Made by a program: the position numbers and the translations under genes. A DNA stretch of 64,000 nucleotides, from positions 1 to 64,000 of the forward strand of contig CAZZFA010000006.1 in the NCBI GenBank assembly GCA_964653435.1, read 5' to 3'. Origin of the DNA: CAZMVY01 sp964653435 (GTDB taxonomy: Bacteria; Planctomycetota; Phycisphaerae; UBA1845; PWPN01). This document shows, piece after piece, positions 1 to 7,596 of the stretch (position 1 is the first letter of the stretch; each line of letters opens with the position of its first letter). The notes below the pieces were generated by a model that ran no database searches, had not been told where the DNA came from, and saw nothing but the letters and a program-made list of their open reading frames with translations.

Positions 1-178
1 GCCGCGCCTCCTCCACGTCCCGGCGCGCCAGTTCCCGACGCCACCAGTAGAACGCCGCATCCTTCTCCCCGTGCTTGCGGCACCAAGCTCGGACCGAGAG
101 CCCGCTCGCTGCCTGGCCCCGCACGATCCTCCGCCAATACCTCTCTTTCTTCAGATCCCGCACCGCGCCGCTTGGCAT
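1..178 (-). CDS. IS66-type transposase accessory protein (TnpA-like), truncated by window edge
   Basis: An open minus-strand frame starts at an ATG (178) and runs off the left edge, giving 59 residues. Visible stretches include ERYWRRIV, GLSVRAWCRKHG and AFYWWRREL. A Trp-rich helix followed by 'S-x-R-x-[WF]-C-x-x-x-G' and 'FYxWRRxL' is typical of the N-terminal helix-turn-helix segment of the small TnpA/OrfA protein of IS66-family elements. Known members are about 100-130 aa, so roughly half is missing here. If the element is complete, its tnpB and tnpC would lie further left, outside the window. It could equally be a remnant. The family call rests on pattern recognition only. Confidence 0.6.
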   Translation of the reverse strand, partial: MPSGAVRDLKKERYWRRIVRGQAASGLSVRAWCRKHGEKDAAFYWWRRELARRDVEEAR

Positions 179-283
179 AGCATGCCTCCGTGTGTCACGG
201 ACGCATCCTGCCAGAATCGGCCGTCAAATTGAAGACGGGGTTCGCCGGACGGATACGACCGATCTGAAGACGGCGAAGGCGCG

Positions 284-1504
284 TCACGGCGATCGGTTCT
301 CTGCGCAATAACGTTCCCAGAGTGACAAGGTTTCCTCCGGATCGGGCCAGTCTCCCTCGCGCATATCCTGGCCGGCGATCCGGGGCTGAAAGATCAGCGT
401 GTTGGGGGCGTTACGGAGGTAACCGGCCGTACGTCGCAGGTAATCGGGCACGGACTCGCCGGTGTTGCGGACGGGACCGCCGTAGCAGAACTTGCCCGCG
501 GCGGCGAAACGCGGCAGGAGTTTTTCGAAGTCGTAATACTCCGGCTCGCCGAAGTTAAGGGCGCGGATCTCGGGGGCATCCAGGTACGCGTCGAGCTGGT
601 GGGAGATGTCTCCGCAACTGTGCACCCAGCCGCCGCCGAACGGAGCGAGGCACCGGCGTACATAGGGCAGGGAGAACTCACGGTACTGCCCGGGGGAGAG
701 CATGATGCTCACGTCGTCCACGACACGAACGCCGCCGCGGGCCATGAACAGGCTGCCGTGGTAGCCGCCGTCAAGGGGCTCGTCGAGTTCCTGTTTGAGG
801 CGCACGCTGAGCCGTACGAAGACCTCGACGATCGTGTCCATGAGGCGGCGGTAGCCGGGTTCGTCGTCGGTCATGTCGAAGAAGATGTCCTGCTGGCGGA
901 GCAGAAAGGCGATGTTCATCGGGCCCTGCAGGTCCGGCATGAAGACGCGCACCTCGGGGAAGTCGCGAAGGGCCTCCCGGGCGAGGCGGATGAACTCGAT
1001 GACGCGGGGAATGAGGCCGGCGGCGTCGAGGCGATCCAGATCGATGTCGAGGAGCTTTTCGCGAGGGGGACGGTCGGCGACCCAGGGCATGTCGTTTTCG
1101 CCCATGTCGGTGCGGCAGCCGAAAACGGTCGCGACGGTGCCCACGCCGAAATTCGGGCGGAGAGAGAGTTGGGCGTCGCTGGGTGTGCGCGCCCAGCCGA
1201 TGATGTCCCAGAGCGACTCGATGAGCATTTTCACGGGATCGTGAAATTGCTCGCGGAGCGTGAAGTGGTCGAACTCATAGTACTCCGGGACGCGGCGTCC
1301 GCCGCGAAGCTGGTGTTCGCAGAGGCGGAGAAACTGCGGTCCCACGCGGTCGGCGACCTGTCGCGATTCGCTGCGGCCGAGAAGAATCGGGACGCGATCG
1401 GGCGTTTCGCCGTGGGCGATGGCGGCCTGGCGCCGGCGGCCGGTCTCCACTCGCCGCACATCCACGTCGAGCAGATCGAGCATCTGTTGGAGTTCGGGGT
1501 ACAT
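284..1504 (-). CDS. Uroporphyrinogen decarboxylase (URO-D) family protein
   Basis: A 406-residue soluble protein. The segment HGETPDRVPI near the N terminus matches the 'xExPDRVPV' opening of the URO-D/methyltransferase TIM-barrel superfamily. The C-terminal part carries HSCGDISHQLDAYL and LNFGEPEYYDF, resembling the 'H.CG....l......g.d.l' segment of the same family. Members include haem-pathway HemE and the MtaA/MtbA cobamide methyltransferases. Many planctomycete paralogues of this size are not HemE and lack an assigned substrate, so I do not call it hemE. The ATG at 1504 is preceded by GGGA/GGAA purine runs. A GTG at 1522 is possible but has no ribosome site. It is followed downstream by the element edge and preceded by the small ACT-like gene on the same strand. 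Confidence 0.75.
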   Translation of the reverse strand: MYPELQQMLDLLDVDVRRVETGRRRQAAIAHGETPDRVPILLGRSESRQVADRVGPQFLRLCEHQLRGGRRVPEYYEFDHFTLREQFHDPVKMLIESLWDIIGWARTPSDAQLSLRPNFGVGTVATVFGCRTDMGENDMPWVADRPPREKLLDIDLDRLDAAGLIPRVIEFIRLAREALRDFPEVRVFMPDLQGPMNIAFLLRQQDIFFDMTDDEPGYRRLMDTIVEVFVRLSVRLKQELDEPLDGGYHGSLFMARGGVRVVDDVSIMLSPGQYREFSLPYVRRCLAPFGGGWVHSCGDISHQLDAYLDAPEIRALNFGEPEYYDFEKLLPRFAAAGKFCYGGPVRNTGESVPDYLRRTAGYLRNAPNTLIFQPRIAGQDMREGDWPDPEETLSLWERYCAENRSP

Positions 1505-1614
1505 TCGTTCCGATTCCCTCACAAGGAAGCGCCGATGAGCCGCGTCGAAAACTCGCGCCCTATGCGGGGGGCGGCCGCGAGGGCACCGGCGTTCGTCGGC
1601 GTCCCGGCGGTCGC

Positions 1615-1887
1615 TCAGCTACGACCCCGGGGATGCTCGAAGATCATTCGCTGCACCTCGATGCCGCCCAGGCGACTCAGCTTGTCCGCCAGATCGTCGC
1701 AGGCCTGCCGATCGCCGAAGAGCTCGAGCAGGATCAGGCCGTCGGATGAGCAGACCTTGTCGTCCACGTGGTGGAGGCCGACACGGGTTCTGATGTTGCA
1801 ACCATACTGCGTCAAAGTCTTTTGCACATCGATCGCGTTTGCCGTGCGATCGGCGATGTGCACGCCGAGGATATAGTGCCCGTCCAT
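1615..1887 (-). CDS. TM1266-like ACT-fold putative regulator
   Basis: A 90-residue protein starting at ATG 1887, with a GGGAG purine run upstream. The order HYILGVHIADR, then YGCNIRTRVGLH, then DGLILLELFGD, and a final LGGIEVQRMIF follows the beta-alpha-beta-beta-alpha-beta pattern of the TM1266 family (annotated as 'iron-only hydrogenase system regulator, putative'). That family has a ferredoxin/NikR-C-like fold with typical lengths of 80-90 aa. The frame stays open a further 139 codons upstream, but that part lacks protein-like composition, so I start at the internal ATG. In other genomes the family often sits beside hydrogenase maturation genes. None is visible here, so its role in this organism is unknown. 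It lies upstream of the URO-D gene on the same strand, 110 nt away. Confidence 0.7.
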   Translation of the reverse strand: MDGHYILGVHIADRTANAIDVQKTLTQYGCNIRTRVGLHHVDDKVCSSDGLILLELFGDRQACDDLADKLSRLGGIEVQRMIFEHPRGRS

Positions 1888-2337
1888 ATGCGAGGCTCCC
1901 GTTTCCGGACGATCGCGATGCTCGGGACCTGTGACCGGTCGCCGATCGGCGGGCATTGTAACGGCGGGAGGGTTCCGGCGGCCAGCAGCAGAAAGATCGG
2001 GGCGTCGGTTGAGTTTGGGCGCGACCCGCGTGCGTTGCGGGCCGTAGAAGAGGTATCTGCGGTGATCGTCGGCGGACGGGGCGGAGATCGCGCCGAAGCG
2101 GGTCGACGTCGGACATTGGAGCGTTCTGTCCAGCGGGTGAGTGCTCGGCGTAGTGGAGAAACACGCGAAGCATACCGAACAGTTTGCGAACAGACGGATC
2201 GGGGTCGGCGGCCGGCGGTGTTGGTGGATGTGAGGTCCGATAACCTGCAAGCTGTATCGGTTGCTTTCGCAAGGAAACTCGCGTAGCATTGTCGATGGGC
2301 TCACGCTCTTGGGATGCCGGACCGATAAGAGGATGTT
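1888..2337. other. Intergenic region, divergent promoters likely
   Basis: 450 bases between the minus-strand TM1266-like gene and the plus-strand secreted TPR gene. Long open frames cross it on both strands but have shadow-like composition (Arg/Pro-rich). The right end holds the promoter-like pair listed separately. I see no RNA gene or repeat in the remainder. Confidence 0.4.
2261..2289 (+). promoter_or_regulatory. Candidate sigma-70 promoter for the secreted TPR gene
   Basis: TTGCTT at 2261-2266 and TAGCAT at 2284-2289 are separated by exactly 17 bases. This puts a transcript start about 40 bases before the ATG at 2338. The boxes each match only partly (4/6 for the -10), so this is a suggestion from spacing and position. 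Confidence 0.3.
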
Positions 2338-3639
2338 ATGGCGATGAGGGAGCTACCAGGTTTCGGTAGAGGGCGCCTGTATGGCAGGGCGGGTGCGTGG
2401 GGGGCTCTGGTTCTGCTGGCCATAGTGCAGGGGACGGCGGAGGCACAGTTTTATTCCGCCGCCGGAGGAGTCGGAAGGTATTTTGACCCCGGTCACCTGA
2501 GTAGCGTTGGCGGCCTGCGGGACATCGGGGGTTTCGCACGAGTGAATACCAACCCGGCCTTGCAGGGTAATCGACCGCAGCCGCCGCTTCCGATCATGTC
2601 GCTCGGAAAAGTGGGCGGAGCGACATCGAGTGCTTCGTTGCTGTCGCGGTACCGCAGCGGGGGTCTGGTCTCCGTGAGTGCGGGGATGGCCTCCATGCGG
2701 AATGAGGCGTCGATGATGGAACCCGCGTCGCTGCGGACGCCGGAGCTGGCGTCGCGGACATTCGACGCATTTGCAGGCGAACTTGGGCGGAGCCGGACTT
2801 CGGCCTGGCAGGATCGCGGTCTTTCCGTGATCGGGCGAGGCTTCGTGGGCGAGGACACGAGTTTCGCGCCGACGCTCGGGATGGTCAGGGAGAACCGGCC
2901 GCGTCCGCAGGTGATTCAGCGGCGGGACTGGACGGGGCAAATGCGCACCATTGGGTCTACCCCGTGGTCGCTTGCCGGGGCGCTCGGACCGAGCACCTAC
3001 GGACGTTCGGCGCCGGGTGCCGGGCGTTTGCGTCCGGCGAACGAGGGCGTGTACAGGGCCGCCGAGGTTGCCATTCGCAGTGATCGGGAGCGTTCTACTG
3101 AGGAACCGCTCCTGCCGACGGAGAAGGTTTCCCTCAACGAGGTCATCTCCGAACGGTTGCAGCGGCGGCTGGACTCGTACGTGCAGCGCGGCTGGAGCCA
3201 GTTTCGAGCACGGCGGTACGCCGATGCGTACAACTCGTTCATGCTGGCCGACACGATCCGCCCCCACGCGGCGGAGGCGAAGGTCGGTCTGATCATCTCG
3301 GCTATCGCGACGTCTCAGTACATCGCCGCGTCCAACGCGTTGCTGTCGATGGTGGAACACAATCCCGACCTCCTGCAGCGAGCCGTGGACATGCGGGCGC
3401 AGTACGGCAACCTGGACGATTTTACGGCTCACTACCAGGCGTTCGAGGACTACATGAGGGCCAGTTCCAGTCGGAGTCTGGGGGCTCTCTACGCGTTTGT
3501 TCTGTGGGGGCGGGGCGATCGCTCGGGCGCCGAGATCAACGCGGCCAAGGCCGCGGAGGGCGTGCCGGCCCGTTCGCCGCTGGTCCGGTTTGCGACGCTG
3601 GTCCGTGAGGCGTCCGCCGCGTCACGCGGCCAGGGATAA
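2338..3639 (+). CDS. Secreted protein with C-terminal TPR-like repeats, unknown function
   Basis: 433 residues. The ATG has a purine-rich site (AAGAGGA) just upstream. An N-terminal signal peptide is visible: charged start, hydrophobic WGALVLLAIVQG, and an A-E-A-Q cleavage-like site near residue 36. Residues about 40-260 are Gly/Arg/Ser-rich with no domain I recognise. Residues about 270-430 are helical with TPR character, for example WSQFRARRYADAYNSFMLAD, and a further repeat-like stretch around GDRSGAEINAAKAAEG. It is probably exported to the periplasm or cell surface. It is followed after 113 nt by the CapD-like gene on the same strand, which hints at envelope or polysaccharide biology but does not define a job. 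I do not recognise a named family. Confidence 0.65.
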   Translation: MAMRELPGFGRGRLYGRAGAWGALVLLAIVQGTAEAQFYSAAGGVGRYFDPGHLSSVGGLRDIGGFARVNTNPALQGNRPQPPLPIMSLGKVGGATSSASLLSRYRSGGLVSVSAGMASMRNEASMMEPASLRTPELASRTFDAFAGELGRSRTSAWQDRGLSVIGRGFVGEDTSFAPTLGMVRENRPRPQVIQRRDWTGQMRTIGSTPWSLAGALGPSTYGRSAPGAGRLRPANEGVYRAAEVAIRSDRERSTEEPLLPTEKVSLNEVISERLQRRLDSYVQRGWSQFRARRYADAYNSFMLADTIRPHAAEAKVGLIISAIATSQYIAASNALLSMVEHNPDLLQRAVDMRAQYGNLDDFTAHYQAFEDYMRASSSRSLGALYAFVLWGRGDRSGAEINAAKAAEGVPARSPLVRFATLVREASAASRGQG

Positions 3640-3752
3640 CCGATCCGCGAGGCGGAACGTGAGCGAAGGGGGCGGCCAGGGTCGGCGGCGCGGCCGGCGC
3701 GAAGGACACTGTCACACGGCATACGACGAGGCTTAGAGGCGGGCACAGACTC

Positions 3753-5756
3753 TTGTCACAGGACACGGTTACGAGGACGGCTGGCTGGCGGGGTCTCCGG
3801 TATCGGACGGCTGTTTCGGTCGTTGCGCACCTGGGGCTGTTCACGCTTTCGCTGCTGATGTCGTTCGGACTGGCGTACGATTTCAAGCAGCGGATTCCGT
3901 GGGTGACGGGACAGTTCCTGGTGGTCCTGCCGTTCACGCTGGCGATCAAGTTCGTCGTCTTCGGGCTGATGCACCAGTACCGGGGTTCGTGGCGCTATGT
4001 GGGGCTCCGCGATCTGTTCTCGGTGGTGAAGGCATCACACATCAGCGCGTTCGTGTTCGTAGCCGGGTATTACCTGACCGAGAATCTGGTGATGCGGCGG
4101 TACGGCCGGCCGTTGTTCCTGGAGCATCCGTTTCCGGCTTCCGTGTTCCTGCTGGACTGGTTGTTTACGATCGCTCTGGTTTGCAGCGCACGGATCGGAT
4201 TCCGCTTCTATCACGAAGAGATTCGCCCGAGCCGGATGGGATCGCTCGTGCGGTTGCTTATTGTGGGGGCGGGGGACGCGGGCGAAGCGGTGCTTCGCGA
4301 GATCCTGCGGATGAGGGAGGAGCGGTACGAAGTTGTCGGCTTCCTGGATGACGATCCGGCGAAGGAACACGCGCGGATCCACGGGGTGGAGGTCTTGGGC
4401 CGGACGGACGAGGTGCGGTCGATCTGCGAGAAGCATCGGGTCGACGAGGTTCTCATCGCGATGCCGTCGGCGGGCCAGCGGAAGGTGCGGCAGATCGTCG
4501 AGCAGTGCCAGGGAACGAACCTGCGTTTCCGGACGGTTCCGGGGCTGCCGGAACTGATCGACGGCCGGGTGCAGGTGAGTCAGATCCGGGAGGTGGACAT
4601 CGAAGACCTGCTCGGGCGCGAGCCGGTGACGCTGGACACGCAGGCGATCGGTGAGTACCTGCGGGGCCGGCGGGTGCTGGTCACGGGAGCGGGGGGCTCG
4701 ATCGGCGCGGAGATGTGCCGGCAGATCGCCCGGTTCGGCCCGGCCCGGCTGATTCTTCTGGAGCGGGCGGAGAATAACCTGTTTTTCATCGAGCGGGAGC
4801 TTCGGCGAAGCCATCCGTCGCTGGAGATCGTTCCGGTGGTGGGCGACATCGGGGATGCGGCACGGATGGAGCAGGTCTTCCGGACGCACCGGCCGCAGAC
4901 CGTCTGCCACGCGGCGGCGCACAAGCATGTGCCGATGATGGAGGCGAATCCCGGCGAGGCCGTGAAGAACAACATCGGCGGGACGAAAACGCTGGCGGAC
5001 ACGGCGATCCGGCACGGGGTCGAGAAGTTCGTGATGATCTCCACGGACAAGGCGGTGAATCCGACGAGCGTGATGGGCTGCACGAAGCGCGTCGCGGAGC
5101 TGTATGTGCAGCAGCTTTCGACGAGGGGGCGGACGCAGTTCGTCACGGTCCGCTTCGGGAATGTGCTGGGCAGCAGCGGGAGCGTGGTGCCGATCTTCCG
5201 GGAGCAGATTGCGGCGGGCGGGCCGGTGACGATCACGCACCCGGAGATGCGCCGGTATTTCATGACGATTCCCGAGGCGGCGCAGCTCGTCCTGCAGGCC
5301 GGAGCCATGGGCCAGGGAGGCGAGATCTTCCTGCTCGATATGGGCGAGCCGGTAAAGATCATCGATTTGGCGCGGGAGATGATCACGCTGAGCGGGCTGC
5401 GGCCGGGGGAGGATATTGAGATCGTCTGCACGGGAATCCGCCCCGGGGAGAAACTGTTCGAGGAACTCTCGATCGAGGGGGAGGACGTGAGCCGGACCGC
5501 ACACCCGAAGATCGGGATCATGAAGAAGCGTCCGCGGGAGTGGCAGGAGATCTGCGAGGGCATCTCACGCCTGCTGAGCCTGGCGGAGGCGGGCGACGAA
5601 GCAGCGATCCGCTCGGAACTCAAGGCCCTTGTGCCGCAGTACAACCCGGGCAACGGCTGGGAAAAGGCGGCGGTCCCGCCGCAGCCTGCCGATGTCCCGC
5701 CGCAGACAACCCCCGCGGCCGCGTCCTCCGTGGCCCCGGGTTCAGCAACGACCTGA
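3753..5756 (+). CDS. Membrane-anchored UDP-sugar 4,6-dehydratase/epimerase (WbpM/CapD/PglF-like)
   Basis: 667 residues. About four transmembrane helices lie in residues 20-150. A first Rossmann unit follows (LLIVGAGDAGEAVLREI, about 165-290), then a large SDR domain beginning at about residue 307 with the NAD motif VTGAGGSIGAE. The active-site segment is STDKAVNPTSVMGCTK. The Tyr of the usual YxxxK is replaced by Met441 with Lys445, the 'SMK' signature of WbpM/PglF-type 4,6-dehydratases. Length and layout match this membrane class, which makes 4-keto-6-deoxy sugar nucleotides for O-antigen, capsule or glycoprotein glycans. The only in-frame start that keeps the first helix is TTG at 3753, with a weak AGAGG site upstream. 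The C terminus has a Pro/Ala-rich tail. The exact sugar is not predictable. Confidence 0.88.
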   Translation: MSQDTVTRTAGWRGLRYRTAVSVVAHLGLFTLSLLMSFGLAYDFKQRIPWVTGQFLVVLPFTLAIKFVVFGLMHQYRGSWRYVGLRDLFSVVKASHISAFVFVAGYYLTENLVMRRYGRPLFLEHPFPASVFLLDWLFTIALVCSARIGFRFYHEEIRPSRMGSLVRLLIVGAGDAGEAVLREILRMREERYEVVGFLDDDPAKEHARIHGVEVLGRTDEVRSICEKHRVDEVLIAMPSAGQRKVRQIVEQCQGTNLRFRTVPGLPELIDGRVQVSQIREVDIEDLLGREPVTLDTQAIGEYLRGRRVLVTGAGGSIGAEMCRQIARFGPARLILLERAENNLFFIERELRRSHPSLEIVPVVGDIGDAARMEQVFRTHRPQTVCHAAAHKHVPMMEANPGEAVKNNIGGTKTLADTAIRHGVEKFVMISTDKAVNPTSVMGCTKRVAELYVQQLSTRGRTQFVTVRFGNVLGSSGSVVPIFREQIAAGGPVTITHPEMRRYFMTIPEAAQLVLQAGAMGQGGEIFLLDMGEPVKIIDLAREMITLSGLRPGEDIEIVCTGIRPGEKLFEELSIEGEDVSRTAHPKIGIMKKRPREWQEICEGISRLLSLAEAGDEAAIRSELKALVPQYNPGNGWEKAAVPPQPADVPPQTTPAAASSVAPGSATT

Positions 5757-6247
5757 TCCGGATATCGCGTTGTCTTCCAGGAGGCCGGCGTTGCCGGCCG
5801 CGGGAGCGGCTTGCCCCGTAGAAAAACACAGAGAGCATGTTCGGTCGGAGAGAGAATTCCGAGCCGCTGCTCTCTGCCTACCACGTGGTTCCCCACTGTC
5901 GGCCACGTTCGAGCCGCCGACCGCCGAAACGGTCATGCTCGCGCTGACCCGCAGTGAGGCCGCGTGGTCAAAACCCTTTCCCCGGGGTTCCGTTATCTGA
6001 TTATATCGGCTACGCGCTGCCGGTTTCCACTGGCCGGACTTCAAGTGTGAACCGATCGCCCGCCGCCGCACCGCCGCGAGGGCCGGGCGCGATTGCGCAC
6101 TTCCGGTGCGACCCGCCCCAGGCGGCCTCGCTTGCGGCGCGCGGTGGGCGTGCTCGCGGGCGGCCAGCCCTGATCGGCGCGGCGAGGTCCGGATGTTATG
6201 ACAGCCATCCGCACCGGGGGTACACTGCCGGCCGACAGGTATCCGCT
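5757..6247. other. Intergenic region
   Basis: 491 bases between the CapD-like gene and the hydrolase, both on the plus strand. A short GC-rich hairpin lies at the left end (listed separately). The hydrolase frame remains open leftwards to 5954, but that extension is Pro/Ala/Arg-rich and lacks family similarity. I see no further gene or RNA. Confidence 0.4.
5783..5799 (+). terminator. Possible hairpin terminator after the CapD-like gene
   Basis: A perfect 7-bp G+C stem (GGCCGGC/GCCGGCC) with a 3-base loop lies 27 bases after the stop codon. No U-run follows, so intrinsic termination is uncertain. Confidence 0.3.
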
Positions 6248-7171
6248 ATGCCGACCCGCCAGGACCAGAACCGCCGCCGGCAGGAGCTGTACGCCCTTCT
6301 GGGCGATCTGCCCGACCGGCATCGCCCCGTCACAGCTCAGCGAGCTGCCCGGATCCCGACTGCCTTTTGCGTGCTCGAGCGGCTGGTGCTCGATCTCAAC
6401 GGCATCGAGCCGGTTCCGGCGTACTTCGCCCGGCCGCTGACCGCCGCACCGGACGAACGCCGGCCGACCGTCCTCTACAATCACTCGCACGGCGGCGAGT
6501 ACGAGATCGGTAAGGATGAATTGCTCTCGGGGCGTCGCTACATGCATCGGCCGGCGTACGCAGAGGTCCTGACGCGGATGGGGTACAACGTCCTGTGCAT
6601 CGACGCGTGGGGGTTCGGCGAGCGCGGCGGCCGAAGCGAGACGGCGATCTTCAAGGAGATGCTCTGGCGCGGCCGGGTGATGTGGGGCATGATGGTCTAC
6701 GACAGCCTCCGCGCGGTGGACTATCTGACGACGCGGGCCGACGTGGACTCATCGCGGATTGGTACGCTGGGCATGTCGATGGGCAGCACGATGGCCTGGT
6801 GGCTTGCCGCGCTCGACGAGCGGATCAGGGTCTGCGTCGATATTTGCTGCCTGAGCGACTACGACGCGCTGATCGAGACGCAGGGGCTGGATCGCCACGG
6901 CGTGTACTACTACGTGCCCGGGCTGCTCAAGCATTTCAGCACGGCGGGGATCAACGCGCTGATCGCCCCGCGCCCGCATCTGAGCCTCGCGGGCGAGCTG
7001 GACCCGCTGACGCCGCCGGCCGGCCTCGATCGCATCGACCGCCATCTCCGCGAGGTCTACGACGCTTACGGCGCGCCGGAGGCGTGGCGGCTCGTTCGCT
7101 CGCCGACCGGCCACGTCGAGACGGCTGCCATGCGCGCGGAGGTGGAGGCGTTCCTTCGTCGGCACCTGTAG
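6248..7171 (+). CDS. Alpha/beta hydrolase, dienelactone hydrolase/acetyl xylan esterase-like
   Basis: 307 residues from ATG 6248. The sequence follows the prolyl-oligopeptidase/dienelactone-hydrolase-type fold. An oxyanion region is seen at NHSHGGEY. The nucleophile elbow G-M-S-M-G places Ser177. The probable acid is Asp252 in GELDPLTP, and the His is in GHVET (289). There is no signal peptide, so it is probably cytoplasmic. Similar planctomycete proteins are annotated as acetyl-xylan esterase or as dienelactone-hydrolase-family proteins, and the substrate is unknown. It stands alone: the next gene is on the opposite strand beyond the repeat element. A start at 5954 is open but rejected on composition. 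Confidence 0.75.
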   Translation: MPTRQDQNRRRQELYALLGDLPDRHRPVTAQRAARIPTAFCVLERLVLDLNGIEPVPAYFARPLTAAPDERRPTVLYNHSHGGEYEIGKDELLSGRRYMHRPAYAEVLTRMGYNVLCIDAWGFGERGGRSETAIFKEMLWRGRVMWGMMVYDSLRAVDYLTTRADVDSSRIGTLGMSMGSTMAWWLAALDERIRVCVDICCLSDYDALIETQGLDRHGVYYYVPGLLKHFSTAGINALIAPRPHLSLAGELDPLTPPAGLDRIDRHLREVYDAYGAPEAWRLVRSPTGHVETAAMRAEVEAFLRRHL

Positions 7172-7180
7172 AGTCTTGCC

Positions 7181-7358
7181 TCGCAGCTTCTGCGCGCCTT
7201 GCGCGCGTGTATCGGGCTGCGGCGGTAGCGCGACCCGTCATTCTGAGGAGCGCCGCGACGAAGAATCCGGCGGATTGGCGCAGAGGAGCGGGATGCTTCG
7301 CTTCGCTCCGCATGACGGCCGCCGGTGCCCCCGTGTTTGGTTGCGGCCGAAGGCCGCC
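7181..7358 (+). repeat. Dispersed palindromic intergenic repeat, copy 1
   Basis: About 178 bases closely matching 59408-59585 in the same orientation and nearly the same length. The core is an imperfect inverted repeat with arms 7237-7267 and 7292-7316: a 'GTCATTCTGAGGAGCG'-type left arm and a 'TTCGCTCCGCATGAC'-type right arm. It ends with a short palindrome, GCGGCCGAAGGCCGC, at about 7343-7357. It lies between two convergent genes. Palindromes of this 'TCATTCTGAG...CAGAATGAC' kind are common between genes in several high-GC phyla. No transposase is attached. Confidence 0.75.
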
Positions 7359-7596
7359 TTGGGAGGCCGCGCCCGCGGTTCGTTGCGGTCGGTTACTCCG
7401 AGCGTCTTGGCTTCCGCGGAACGGCACAGTGCATGATGCGATTGCAGTGCCGGTAGCAGCGACGCTGATGTGAGCCCGATCGCGGGCGCTTGGGGGCGCG
7501 CCACGGGAGTTTCGCCGGCGACAGGGCGTTTGCACTTCGTTGGGGCGACGTTCGTGGCGGCGGGGACGATGTTGGATCGGGGTCCGGGGATCCCTG
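7359..7596. other. Intergenic remainder after the repeat
   Basis: The rest of the 425-base gap between the hydrolase and the methyltransferase-GT2 gene. Nothing recognisable. Confidence 0.3.

Noticed and set aside
599..1876. Plus-strand open frame of 425 codons opposite the URO-D gene
   Set aside because: The opposite strand carries a recognisable family, and this translation is His/Val/Ala-rich with no domain.
1619..2272. Alternative frame of 217 codons overlapping the TM1266-like gene
   Set aside because: No similarity or ribosome site. The neighbouring frame has the TM1266 pattern and an ATG with a purine run.
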